Assembly (NCBI GenBank): GCA_035578905.1 | Contig: JAQJVL010001123.1 | Span: forward strand, 124,001 to 188,000 | Reading direction: 5' to 3' | DNA length: 64,000 nt | Source: Stictocephala bisonia | Taxonomy: Eukaryota > Arthropoda > Insecta > Hemiptera > Membracidae | Shown: piece after piece, positions 11,889-23,995 of the stretch | How the letters are laid out: the number at the start of each line of letters is the position of its first letter | How positions within the stretch are numbered: the first letter of the stretch is position 1 | Notes under the pieces: model-generated | Told to the model about the DNA's origin: nothing | Databases searched by the model: none | Seen by the model: only the letters and a program-made list of their open reading frames with translations | Position numbers and translations under genes: made by a program

Positions 11889-13612
11889 AATCAATCACTG
11901 ATGTGTAAGCAAGTTTTTACTCCGTATCAATCATTACATCTTAAACAATGAAGAAGTTGGTGATGAATACTTTTTACAAATCAGCTGTCAAATTTCATTC
12001 TCATAACAACCACACAGGTTTTCAAAAGTGGTTTGTAAAAGTAGAGGTGAGGAAACCTTGGATGTGCAGAAAATGAAAATCTTTAGGAAAGGGTCAACCT
12101 TCAGGGGTTTATTCCAGAATGTTTTAAAAATGTTTACAGATTCTCCTAAAAAAGTAATGCTATATTTTTGTTATTGTTGTAAATGTACTAGTATATTAAA
12201 GCTTAATGACCAGATTTAGTTTTAAGTCTAATGAAGATGGACCAAACAGATCAACTTTAAACTTTAACACTTTCCGGAACGTCAATGGACCCTCTCCCAG
12301 GAGCAGGCGACGTTCTGGAATGGCATTCGTCTTTGTATATTTCCATCGTTACTATCAAGCCAGCATTTTCGTTATAGTTTTCATTTCTCGTCAGCTCCCG
12401 GGGACAGAGTTTTTTCACATTTTTGTCATTGTAGTTTTTAGTTTGCATTTATGTAAGTTAAAATATATTACAATAAATACAAACTTAATTATTGATTAGT
12501 ATCTTTATATTTATTAAAATTTTAATTATTTTTATTAGTTTCATTTTGTATAACAAATACTGTTTATCTATGTGGAAATGGCCTATTTGCTAAACTAGAC
12601 AGTTCATCAGAAGCAAATGAGTTTACAGTTCGAAAATATAACAGGAGATTCAGTTATGTTTATTATGGCTTCTGATGATGAATAAATAGACTGGGGTAGA
12701 ATGAACCAGTGGGTTGAGGGGGATTCAATATTAAATGAATTGCATATTTTTTATCAATTTTACTTGTCACTATGTTGAAATACATAAACGTGCAGTCATG
12801 GTGCGAAGCCGGGAAGGCAGCACTGCACAGTGCATTACGTGACTCTATGCAAAGCCACAGCGAATGTGTTAACAATGTAATAAATATTATGAAAATAAAA
12901 TTTATAAACTAATATTTTGAAGTTCATTTAACTATTATTATTATGAAAGACTAATTGTTTACCAGTGCCTTGCTCCTTGATTAACATATAAACAATAATG
13001 TGTTAGTTTATTTTAAATGTTAAATTTCAATAATCATAACTTAGTCTATTTCAAAAGAGTTTATTTTATTTGTTTTTATCTAACAGCTGATGGCGTTAAA
13101 TAAATAAAGTGATTCCATTACATTATCATTGACACTTTAAAGGCCACTGGAGTGGAGCCCTTGGGTTGGAAGTGAATGAAACCATGCTCGAGAGTAAACT
13201 CTACAACTTCCCAAAGTTTCATGGCGATTCTTTTGTGAATCCTTCTGGTCTGAGGAAGGTGAGCATGGTTCACCGAAATCGATCACCATAATATTTGTGC
13301 ATTTTGTACTGGTATTGTAATGTATTTGTGCTTATATTGTAATACATTTAGGTTGTGTGATGTTCACTTGTACTGTATGGCGATCCGGTGAGTGATTTAA
13401 TAATGCATAAAGGACAAACACACATACATTCGTTTTTATTTTATGAAAGATGATTAAGGAAAGATTTTATTACTATTAAAAATCCTAAAGTGTGCTTAAA
13501 TTACAAAATTGTGTTAATTTATTTAATTCAACATTTGTTGTTGACTTTTGATTTTAATTGTAATAGGTGATACTCATAAAATAACATGTTACTGAGCAGC
13601 ATAATAACAATG
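11889..13612. other. no gene; anonymous AT-rich sequence
   Basis: Short open frames here show no family resemblance. GC-richer patches near 12270-12420 and 13141-13280 look like fragments of dispersed repeats but could not be assigned. Confidence 0.4.
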
Positions 13613-13698
13613 TGTAACAACTACTTCTGGGTGATAATGTCACCTTACAATGATATGTAACAACTACTTCTGGGTGATAATGTCACCTTACAATGATA
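13613..13698. repeat. tandem duplication, 2 x 43 bp
   Basis: Two adjacent copies of a 43-bp unit starting TGTAACAACTACTTCTGGGT, identical by eye. A recent local duplication. Confidence 0.9.
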
Positions 13699-14683
13699 TG
13701 TAAAGCCTTGCTGATAAAAGAAACACTGTGACCTGATTAGTTTATATCATAGCCATGCTATGTGTGATCAAGAATGGATGAAAACAGGATGTAAAAAAAT
13801 ATTGATCAATTATGATCAATAACATATTTAAAAATATTTAAACAGTTGTTGTTTATAAACACGACCCACCCACCAAGCTAGTATTCTACTAGCTACTAGT
13901 TCTACTCTAACCGAGATGGAACTTTATAAAAGCTTATTAAAGGCTTACACAGGAAAGGTTGAACTTGGGTTAATTCCTTAACTAAGAACTATGATCATTT
14001 TATCAGTCTTGTTGAATTCACTACTTCAGTGTGTGTCCTGTCTGCTTCAGAAAATGATACACACCAGGATGGGGCAGAGAATGTGTGAAGATCTATCTAA
14101 AGCTGAAAACCTTGATATAGTTGGTCATTTGCTGCATTCTTTCAATAGTGTTAGGAGGGAGAAGTGAGTAAATACAGAAGAAAATCTAAATGTTATCAGC
14201 AATAAGTAAACTTGGTCTTAACTTAATTTCCATTGATAAGCTTCCTGACAGGCTGCATTTGCGAGGTAAAAATATAGCAAAAAGCGCTGTTTCCTTATTA
14301 GTACTGTATAAGGATATTAATAATAATATAAATATAGCAAACTTTAAAAAAAAAAAAATTGTATACAAATTAAATAAGATTAAGAGAAGCTCAAATGTAC
14401 CATCAGAAGTATCTAGGTTTTCACTCTTCAAGTGTTAAAAGAGGCGTTCTGTGCTCTTCTAGTTGATAAGGCAGTCGGATTAGATGATGTCTTTTCAGAA
14501 TTTTTCAAACATTTTGGTACTAAAGTTAAACTATGCCTTTGGACTAAACTGATTAAAGTTGTTTCGCCCAGGTGGGTGTTTTATTTGACATTTTTCATTG
14601 GGAATAGTTTTGAAAAGAAAATTTATAGGCAAAATGGGTTTTTTCTATTATAAGACTACAAAGCTCGAATAATTTTTGTACTA

Positions 14684-15505
14684 TTGGAGCAGTGAGTGCT
14701 GTAATCCGGCTACTTGGGGACAAAGTGTTGTGCGAGATAGGTTCTATACTCAGTCCTCTTAATATTGACATGGTGTCCGCTCAATGGTTGCCATCGACGT
14801 AGACAGTACTATAGAAGTCTGGGGTGTCCATATTGGGTGGTAATCTTATTCTTACATATGAGACGCCGACACAAGGTTGTGTGTATTAAGGCGAATATGA
14901 ATGGTGATATGATTATAGGATGAGTGTAGACTGGTTATTAACTGAGTTCAACTGTTCCTCAGAAAGGGCAATTTATTAATAGCCCAATAACCAGAGCAAC
15001 TAAGGGACGTACAGCTTTACGTGGAATCCGAACCACATAGTGTAGTCAGATTTTCAGCTAATTGACAATCCTGATACTTAGTTTTCTCTCCCACACACAA
15101 AATCCGGACAATGATTACCACCCAACATGGACACCCCACACTTCTCTAGTAGTGTCCACACCGATAGCAACCACTGAGGGGACGCCATGTCAATATTAAG
15201 AGGACCGAGCATCTAACCTATCGCCTAAAATCTCCACAACACTTATCTGGATGTTGTATAAGGGAGTGCACTGTGTATCAGGATTATCAATTAGCTGAAA
15301 ATCAGACCACACTACGTGGTTCAGATTCCACGTAAAGATGTGGGTCCCTTAGTTGCCCTGGTTACTGGGTTATTAATAAATGACCCTTTCTTATGAAAAG
15401 TCAAACTCAGTAAACAGATTAAACAGGTCATCCACACTCACGTAATCATTTATATGCACTTTAAATTACACACATAGTTGTGTCGGTGTCTTATATCTAA
15501 GAATC
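14684..15505 (+). mobile_element. tRNA-headed SINE, split by an inverted SINE
   Basis: A plus-strand SINE of the family also seen at 59623. The head (GTGAGTGCTGTAATCCGGCTACTTGG) runs to about 14850, and the body resumes at about 15245 (GGATGTTGTATAAGGG...) and ends with a TCTTATATCTAAGAATC tail near 15505. Between them lies a second, inverted member of the same family. Divergence from the 59.6-kb copy suggests it is old. Confidence 0.8.
14850..15244 (-). mobile_element. inverted SINE nested in a SINE
   Basis: A minus-strand copy beginning in the forward direction with TTCTTACATATGAGACGCCG (the family 3' tail) and ending near ATCTCCACAACACTTATC (close to its tRNA-like head). It interrupts the plus-strand copy in the middle of its GGTGGTAATCATTG region. 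Confidence 0.8.
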
Positions 15506-16009
15506 AAAGAAAATATAACTAAATGCCCCTACTCCAATAAGTTTTCTTTTCAAAACTGTTCCCAGTCAAAAATATAAAATAATGCATCTGGGGAAGCAAC
15601 TTGAATCTGGTTAGTCTGATGGCATAGTTTAATTTTAGTTATTGTGAAAATAGTTAATTTGTAAACTAAATGGATAAATTAGCTTTTTGTTTCTTCCTGT
15701 GTGAATTATTCTTGTTAAAGTTACAGTTGATTGTCTTAGAAATTTATTTTTGATGAAAAAAGCCAAACTGTGCTTAGTTTATAAACCAATAGAATCATTT
15801 CTTTATTATTATTTTTTTTCATGTGACACCATGATCACTATATATAACCCTTCCATTAGTCGTAACTTTAACTTTGACCAACTTCTACTTTCCAAATTTT
15901 ACCCTCTCAGTTTTGGCTCAGTAAAATAATAATAATAAATCTTTATTTGTGTTGACAACAGCTTGTTGTATACAATACGTCATAATATATTAAAAATTAA
16001 ACTAATAAA

Positions 16010-16210
16010 TAAATAATATGAAACCTGGAACACACACTCATTCTTTCATTTATACATACATTTCCAACATTCATTCACACCCTCATTCATTCTCTGGCAA
16101 TGTTCGATCCTGCTCCGAGCCAAGACTCGCTTTCTTAGTTGTATTGAAGGAACTCCCCCTCCGAGTAAAAGGCCTTTTGAGTCAAGAAACTATTCTGCCT
16201 AGCCTTTAGT
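16010..16210 (-). mobile_element. LINE 3' fragment, related to the one in the palindrome
   Basis: The stretch with AATATGAAACC, CACTCATTCTTTCA and GTTGTATTGAAGGAACTCCC is a diverged copy of 32735-32870 (right palindrome arm) in the same orientation. It lies just outside the left end of the palindrome. It reads on the minus strand as the end of a reverse-transcriptase fragment (SVPSIQLG-like). Confidence 0.6.
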
Positions 16211-16881
16211 GCCTGGGGCACTGAAGCATTTTTCATTGAGTTAGGCTATTAATAAACGTAGCACCTGCCTGTGCTCATATATCACTATTTTGTGTTGTCC
16301 AATTCTGTAACTGTCCCTGCCTCTGGTTCCGTATGTAAGTATACGAGCAAGGAATTGTATGTATGTATGTATGTACCTATTTCCAGTCATTTTATTTCAA
16401 AAACGGCTCTACCGATTTTCTTCGTACTTTGTCTATAAAAGGTTTTCTACCTCAGGAATCCAATGGATTTGGTGACAATTTTGAGAAAACTCATTTTCTA
16501 TGAGTTTTCACGATTCCAAAAGTAAATGGGTGGGCGGGTGGGTCAATACCACTGTTTAATGTTTACTATTTACTATTTCAACATGTGAGTTATGATTTTA
16601 ATTTATTTTTTTAAATAACACATGTTTTTCTGAATCTGTTAAAATGTAAACAAACCAAATATTATTGTATTTTTCTTACCTATGTCTAATATACACAATA
16701 ATTCAGTTATTCTCGAACTTTATTTCATTTTTATTATAATTTCTTTGATCCGCATTACAGCAAGCAAGATAAATTTACAGTTCATTGATAACTTCAGTTC
16801 AGTGTATTTTAACTTTTTCTTAGATGCCAGGCAGACGTCCTCCAAAACGACGCAAGTTTAATTTTAATAAAAATGAGCCAC

Positions 16882-17290
16882 CAATACCGAATTTAAATAA
16901 ATCCCAAATTACTGAAACATGCTATGAAGCTGAAATTGAAAATACAGATCTTGATTCAAACAATGAACAAATCTTATGACTTGTAATAATAATACTTTGC
17001 AAACAACTTCTACAAATAATTCTGGAAATACCTTACAAACTTCTAGCAACTTTCTTAATTACGATTTGCCATCAACCTCGGTGTTACCCCCGAGGTTGAT
17101 GGCAAATCGTAATTAAGAAAGTTGCTAGAAGTTTGTAAGGTATTTCCAGAATTATTTGTAGAAGTTGTTTGCAAAGTATTATTACAAGTCATAAGATTTG
17201 TTTCATTGTTTGAATCAAGATGTGTATTTTCAATTTCAGCTTCATAGCATGTTTCAGTATCTTGGGATTCATTTAAATTCGGTATTGGAA
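16882..17290. repeat. small palindrome inside left arm
   Basis: Two inverted halves of about 200 bp (16882-17081 and 17090-17290) around an 8-base loop, TGTTACCC. The left half continues a frame that opens at ATG 16825 (MPGRRPPKRRKFNFNKNE, basic N-terminus) right after a TTTTTCTTAG acceptor-like site. The protein is not recognised. The halves differ at a few positions. Confidence 0.85.
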
Positions 17291-17472
17291 GTCAGCGATT
17301 AGATGATATGAACCCGATCGGAGATCGGCTTTCCTGGTACTACTGATTAAACAATTAGTCTGTGCACGCGGCAGTGTTGCTACTAACTATATTAACAACA
17401 AATATTACAATAATAAACATCAGCTGATAGTAATAATATATATTTAACACTTCTTCAAGACAATATTTCTGT

Positions 17473-18065
17473 TTGTATAGACACTTATGGTTTCTAGTTC
17501 AGTACGCCGATGACAGGACTCTCTTCTTAAAATGGGCCTCAATTGAACACTTAGAAATTCAATCGTTTCTTAATCTTAATTTGCATCCAAAACTTAAGCA
17601 AACTAAATTTAAAGCAATATTTAAATTACTCAGTGAGGGAGTTCCTTCAATACAACTGGGAGAGCGAGCGGGTCGTACATACCAGTGTATGAATGAGAGT
17701 ATGAATGAATATTGGAAATGTATGAAAGAATGATTGTTGTATTTCAGATTTCATATTATTATTTGTTACTATAATTTTCTATTGTTTTATTAGTTTAGAA
17801 ATAACAAAATTTCAAACAAAAAAAATTTTAAATTCTGCTTGAAACCCGAAGTCTTAGTAAATTGTCCAGTGGTAATAGCAGACAACACCACCTTACAGAA
17901 GGTTGAATCAGCAAAGTTCCTTGGAATTTACTTTGATCGAAGTTTGACCTGAACTAGCCATGTGGACCATGTCTGTGCCAAAGTTTCATCATGCGTTTAC
18001 GTTCCGAGAAAACTGTCAAAATGTTCTCCAACCCAAGTTCTATTCATGGCCTTCTTTGATCTAAT
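17473..18065 (+). pseudogene. LINE reverse-transcriptase fragment (left arm)
   Basis: Starts at the RT active-site region (VQYADDRTLFLKW, the YADD box) and, after a break at 17735-17820, continues with KFLGIYFDRSLT and HVDHVCAKVSS, a typical Jockey-superfamily post-palm block. Stops and a deletion make it non-functional. Confidence 0.75.
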
Positions 18066-18291
18066 TCAGTGATTTTATTGAGCCAATCAACAAGGCATGT
18101 TTCAGGCTAGGCCATGCTGCATACTAATATGATAAGATATTAATATAACATAATAGTTGCTGTGATCATGCACAAGTCAAATAAACAAAGTTCTGTTGTC
18201 AATAGCCAAGATGTAAACATAGCATTACAAGAATTTTATAGAACCTATAATATTTGCTTTGAATCTTCCTGTACTTTAAAAAGTTTAAATA

Positions 18292-19071
18292 CGAGGCGTG
18301 TTTTTAAAGTAAGTACCGTTTTTAAATTACGCCGCCGCAGCGCTGCGGTCGCCGTTTAGCGCATGCGCTACGTGTAGCCACTTCTGTTGGGAAGCCACAG
18401 ACGCCATTACGGAACCATCCGATCGAGTTTACATTTTTTTGCGTGATTTTAAAATGACTCCACCTATTGAGAAACCCGCCGACTGCGAAGTGCGTGCTGT
18501 AATACGGTTTCTCTGTGCTCAAGGCTTCAAAGCAGTTGACATTCATCACCAAATCAGTGAAGTGTATGGTGAAAACATTATGAGTGCTGGAATGATTTGG
18601 AAATGGGTTAGGGCCTTTAAAGATGGCCGCACAAACATTCATGATGAGAAACGAAGTAGGCGACCTTCATTTCATTCTGTCATCGGTAATGACTGAAGGT
18701 CGCCTACTTCGTTTCTCATCATGAATGTTTGTGCGGCCATCTTTAAAGGCCCTAACCCATTTCCAAATCATTCCAGCACTCATAATGTTTTCACCATACA
18801 CTTCACTGATTTGGTGATGAATGTCAACTGCTTTGAAGCCTTGAGCACAGAGAAACCGTATTACAGCACGCACTTCGCAGTCGGCGGGATTCTCAATAGG
18901 TGGAGTCATTTTAAAATCACGCAAACAGATGTAAACTCGATCGGATGGTTCCGTAATGGCGTCTGTGGCTTCCCAACAGATGTGGCTACACGGCGCGCAT
19001 GCGCTAAACGGTGACCGCAGCGCTACGGCGGCGTAATTTAAAAACGGTACTTACTTTTAAAACACGCCTCG
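18292..19071. mobile_element. palindromic mariner element (left arm)
   Basis: Two 5' halves of a mariner-type element are fused tail to tail: the termini CGAGGCGTG...CACGCCTCG are flanked by TA on each side (TSD). Each half encodes the N-terminal helix-turn-helix of the transposase (starting MTPPIE, with VYGENIMSAGMIWKW). The plus-strand half is open to 18696 and the minus-strand half runs from 18924. The catalytic DD(D/E) part is absent. The 780-bp unit is thus a MITE with inverted repeats of about 380 bp. Confidence 0.9.
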
Positions 19072-20353
19072 TAGCAAAAATAGAAGAAGGAGGGAATGGA
19101 TATCCAATTATTTAATTAATCTGATATACTGGAAAAATGTGTTATATAAAAATTATTGTACAGATAGGCTTAATGTACAGTTGAAAGAAGAATATACTAA
19201 TTTGTCCAGATTTGAAAGAAATCATATAAAACATGAAAAGCTAAATTATTATTCCAGGTTAATAGGCAAGTGTAACGGTGATACTAAGCAGTACTGGGGT
19301 GTAGTTAGAAAAGTATTAAATAAAAAAATAGCCATTTTAGTTATATAAAGGTAAATGATAGTCCAGTTAAAGTAGAAGGAAATGAGGCTTTAGTAGCCAA
19401 TGTTTTTAATAATTATTACACTAGTATTGTTCCAGAGCTAAAAGAGAATGCATTTGGTTGTGACATATTTATTCAAGAAGAAACTGATTATGAAATATTG
19501 TTAAATAAGTTTGACATAAATGAAATATATATTTATAAGGTAGTATGTAAGATGAAAAACGAGAGCAGGCTGGATGGAATAAGTAGCATAGTCATTAAGA
19601 ATAACATTGATATATTTGTACCCATATTATGCAATATATATATGAGAAGTCTCTTGCACAAGGGGTAGTACCAGATCAATTTAAAACTGTTGTAGTTGTG
19701 CCTATGTATAAGGTGGGGGATGACACTGAGGTGTCATCACATCGTCCAGTATCTCTCATAAACACTATAACAAAAATATTTGAGACTTTATCAAGGAAAA
19801 GCTATTAAAGTATTTTAAAGACTTTAATTTATTATCTAGCAATCAGTATGGATTTTTACCTGGTAAGGGAACCGGCTTGGCCTTAGAGAAACATGTAAGT
19901 TGCATTATAAATTCAATCAGTGCTAAAAAATTCACCCTAGCTGTTTATTTAGATTTGAAAAAAGCCTTTGACCTTTTGAATATAGATGTATTAATTCAGA
20001 AATTCAAACATTATGGAATTGGAGGCTCAGCTTTGGCTTGGTTAGTTTCTTTTTGTAAAAATAGAAGGCAAGTTGTGACAATAAATAACATACTAAGTGA
20101 AGTAATGGAATTGATTTATGGGACAGCACAAGGGGGAGTTCTTGGTCCTTTATTCTTCTTAATTTACATAAATGGCCTACTTAGTATCAACCTTTTTTCC
20201 ACCTTGCTTGCTTATGCTGATGATGTAGCTTTGGTGTGTACAGCTTACAGTAGAGCATCTCTCAGGGCTAGAATTGAGAATGATTTAGCCAAGGCATCAG
20301 AGTGGTTAATAAGGAATAAACTACTGATAAATGTATCTAAAACCAAATGTATT

Positions 20354-20902
20354 TTGTTTTTTGATAACAGAGTCAGAGTCAGAATATCTTTATTGATAAC
20401 AGAAATACCTCTGCATAATTGCGTCAAATTATCATAATATACATGCTATACATGATATACATAATATTTACAAAAACAAAGAACAATAAAATAATTAACA
20501 GTATCCTTAATAAACTAAAGACTCGATTACAATTTATTTAGGTGGCCGTCTCTTAATTACTGTTTACAGGAGGAGAGGTGGACAAAAAATCCCCGACACC
20601 GTAGAAGGCCTTTTCAAGGAACATGCTTCTTGCCCCCCTCTCAAACCTTCCCACATCGCCATCCGCTTTAAGAGTCTCAGGCAGTGCATTGAAGAGCTGG
20701 GCCCCTCGGTATCTTAGGTGTCTTTCAAAGAAACTTGTTTTGTGAGAAGGAATGTCAACATTATTTGTTGGCCTGAGGTTGTACCTACTTTGCTTGTGAT
20801 CAACGCGGAACATTTGAGGCTGTTTCTTTACAAAAGTGACACAATTGAACATGTACAAACAAGGAAAAGTTAATATTTTTTTCTGCTTGAAGATTTCACG
20901 GC
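20354..20902 (-). mobile_element. 3' fragment of another LINE inserted in the LINE (left arm)
   Basis: Minus-strand insertion with a C-terminal RT tail (SRYNLRPTNNVDIPSHKTSF, then RYRGAQLFNALPETL; 20858-20553) and a 3' end in TCTGACTCTGACTCTG. AAATGTATT at 20345-20353 and AAGTGTATT at 20903-20911 look like its target duplication, and the host LINE frame continues after it. Confidence 0.8.
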
Positions 20903-22027
20903 AAGTGTATTAATTCAATAAGCCTAAGTAACAATAAGCCTAAGTCTGATTTACATTGCATGTTTAATTTACTATGTCATAGTTACCAGTGTTTGTATGA
21001 GTGTAATTGTTCAAATATATAAATAGTTGATAATGTAAAATATTTAGCAATGTATGTTGACTCTAACTTAAAATGGGATTTTCATACAAAATATCTGGCT
21101 AAGAAATTAAGAAAAATAAATTATTCTTTGTACCACATGAAGCAGTTTTTGAGAACTGAATATTTAAAACAGTTATATTTATCATGGTTTGAGAGTACAT
21201 TGAGGTATGGTATTGTTCATTATGGTGGTACATACTCTACCACATTACAACCAGTGGTAGAGTGTCAACGTCATGCATTGCGCATAATATACAAAGAACA
21301 ATGTATATCACAACAATCTATACATTTTAGTAATATATACTTACCTTTAGTTAAAGAAGAAATCAAACATAAAATAATTAATTGTAAATCATATTTTCCA
21401 GTTTAATATCTTATTTAAAATTACTTTCTACTAATCCATTTAAGTTTTAAATTCTTTAAAAATATCTATATTTTATCATATTTTAATTTATATTGTTTTA
21501 AACATATGTTTTTTTTCTGTTTACAAAAACTGATGATGCCTTAATCGGCGAAAGCGCTATTTAAATAAAAAATTGTGGAATAAATTTAAAAATGTATTCT
21601 TTTTTAAACCGTTATTCCATCAAGTGTATACAACAGAACATAATATACAGTATTGGACGTACAGACAGATTAAGTTATGTATTCAATCATAATAGTATCC
21701 TTACTTTTGATCAGCTATATAAGTTAAACACTTTGATGTATATACACAAACATTGCAGAGATTTCCCTTTCATATATCATATAGAGAAACAAGGGCTGCT
21801 CAATTTAATCTTCTTAATGTACCTAATCATTTTAAAGAAATTTCAAGGCACCAGTTTTCTTATCTTGGCCCAACTCTTTACAATAAATTGATTAGAATGT
21901 TTGGAAATAGTATACTTGTTGAAAGGAAGCCAAAGTTCAAAATGAAATGTTTAGAATTTATATTAAGTGTCCCATGAACAGAATTCAAATATTGGTACTC
22001 TATCTATACTCTATATATATTTATTTA

Positions 22028-22032
<5 letters not shown>

Positions 22033-22086
<54 letters not shown>
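22033..22086. repeat. (AT)n microsatellite, left arm
   Basis: An uninterrupted AT run of about 54 bp. The partner tract in the right arm (about 28412-28454) is roughly 12 bp shorter. Confidence 0.9.
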
Positions 22087-22089
<3 letters not shown>

Positions 22090-22655
22090 CTCTATATCTA
22101 TTTATTTACTTATTTATTTATATATATTGTATAATTTGATACATATTTATGAAATTTTTCCCATCTTTGTTGGAGTTTCGGATATTATATTTGATAAATG
22201 TACATGTTAAAGTTGACTAGATTGTTGAGTAATATTTTGAAGTATTGTTAATATTTTTAACTGTACCTATATTATTGTGTAACTTGGATATTTACTAGTT
22301 GGTTTGTTTATTAGATTTTTTCTTTTTTTCCTTTGCTGTTTATAGTTAAATGTTTTTTTCCTAGTTGCATGTATCTTTATTGTAAGATTAGTTATAGCAT
22401 TTTGCACTGCTAGTAAATTGTGGTAAATTGTTTTACGATATGTAAGTTACTTGTGAATGAAATGTATAGAACTGTAATAGACTGCCAAAGAAGTTTAAAA
22501 CTATTTATATATAAGTAAGTACACGCACATATTAGGTGCTTGGGATTGTTGTGTTGGAAGCATGTACTTATTGATACTTATCCATTTGCATAATATCTAT
22601 TATTGCATGTATTTCTTGTAAATTATTGAATAAATATTTTTGAAAGAAAGAAACG

Positions 22656-23095
22656 TATATAGTTTTAAAACTAACAAAGCAGTCAATGGAAAAATCATGC
22701 AATCAATAAAATTTATACAGAATACATGCATACTAACACATGCTGAGCATAAAATACTTAAAAGATAAGAAATAATATCTACATATTACATAAATAAAAA
22801 CAAATAATAATTCTCATGCAGGCAAGTAAGTAAAGTCAAAAAATATATGCTTGTTTGATCAAATATACGCCTAGTCAAGTGTGGTGGGTGTCACTTCAGA
22901 TCTAGTTAGTGTCACAAAGTCCAAGTCAAAAAACTCAGTCACACTGTACAGTGGGTCTATCAAGAGCCAATCTCTCAATAGATTATCAAGCTTAGATCTA
23001 GGCAAGCTTCTAATATTAACTGACAGGGCATTAAACATCTTAACCCATTTAGACCCACTGTTCCCATTTGGTGCAAAGAACAGATTTCTAGTTTA
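22656..23095 (-). pseudogene. LINE C-terminal fragment (left arm)
   Basis: On the minus strand it encodes KWVKMFNALSVNIRSL and a later WLLIDPLYSVTEFF, the typical tail of Jockey-superfamily RT proteins (FNALP.NIR...WLL..PLYS..EF). The plus-strand frame 22881-23096 is only its shadow. Confidence 0.6.
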
Positions 23096-23199
23096 AAAAA
23101 AGGTTACTAAATAAATATATAACGAAAAATATAGCTATTATATCAATATCCACATAAACATTTGCACAAATTAAACGATATGAATAAAACCCGCTCACC

Positions 23200-23995
23200 C
23201 ACCCATACACATACAGTGGTATTGACCCACCCGGCCACCCATACACGTACAGTGGTATTGACTTACCCACCCACCCATACACATACAGTGGTATTGACCC
23301 ACCCGGCCACCCATACACGTACAGTGGTATTGACTTACCCACCCACCCATACACATACAGTGGTATTGACCCACCCGGCCACCCATACACATAGAGTGGT
23401 ATTGCCCACATGTCCACCCATACACATACAGTGGTATTGACCCACCCACCCACCCATACACATAGAGTGGTATTGACCCACACGTCCACCCATACACATA
23501 CAGTGGTACCCATACATATACAGTGGTATTGATCCACCCACCCACCCATACACATACAGTGGTTTTGACCCACATGCCCACCCATACACATAAATTGGTA
23601 CCCATACATATACAGTGGTATTGATCCACCCACCCACCCATACACATACAGTGGTTTTGACCCACATGCCCACCCATACATATAAATTGGTACCCATACA
23701 CATACAGTAGTATTGATCCACCCGCCCACCCATACACATACAGTGGAACTGACCCACCCGCCCGGCCATACACGTAGAGTGGCACTGACCCACCCGCCCA
23801 CTCATACACATACAGCGGTATTGACCCACCCGCCCTCCCATACACGCACATCGGTATTGACCCACTCGCTCTCTCAAACACGTACAGTGGTATTGTCCCA
23901 CCTGCTCTCCCATACATACAGCGGTCTTGGCCCAAACGCCGTCCCATACACGTACAGCGGTATTGACCCACCCACCCACCCATACACGCACATCT
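23200..23995 (-). repeat. GGGTGGG minisatellite array, left
   Basis: A tandem array with a basic 36-bp unit (forward CACCCATACACATACAGTGG then TATTGACCCACCCGGC) and higher-order units containing GGTACCCATACATATACAG. The G-rich strand is the minus strand. Long open frames in all phases are by-products of the repeat, which has no fixed stop codon. Confidence 0.93.

Larger units (their letters stand above)
19080..22655 (+). mobile_element. degenerate LINE with RT domain (left arm)
   Basis: A plus-strand Jockey-superfamily-like LINE lacking its endonuclease. RT blocks are visible: YLDLKKAFDLLNIDVL (motif A), GTAQGGVLGPLFFLIY (motif B) and LAYADDVALV (motif C, YADD) at about 19950-20235. Coding resumes after an insertion with KYLAMYVDSNLKWDFH at 21035 and ends in a C-terminal block near 21977 (PTLYNKLIRMFGN). 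Frames are broken in several places. The 3' end is near 22655, after AATAAATATTTTTGAAAGAAAG. Confidence 0.82.
16343..23757 (+). repeat. giant palindrome, left arm
   Basis: Homologous in reverse complement to the right arm ending at 34144; base n pairs with 50487-n over the outer part. The arm starts at ACGAGCAAGGAATTGTATG and carries, in order: a repeat terminus with one minisatellite unit, a small palindrome, an RT fragment, a palindromic mariner, a LINE with an inserted second LINE fragment, an (AT)n tract, a third LINE fragment and a minisatellite. Flanking sequence differs outside 16343 and 34144 and shows no convincing target duplication. Confidence 0.93.

Noticed and set aside
13613..13698. 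Direct repeats considered as a CRISPR-like or att-like pair.
   Set aside because: The copies are directly adjacent with no spacer, and the sequence is eukaryotic; it is a simple tandem duplication.
22881..23096. Plus-strand frame of 71 codons, also present in the mirror copy.
   Set aside because: The opposite strand carries a recognisable LINE RT tail (FNALS.NIR...PLYS), so this is its shadow.
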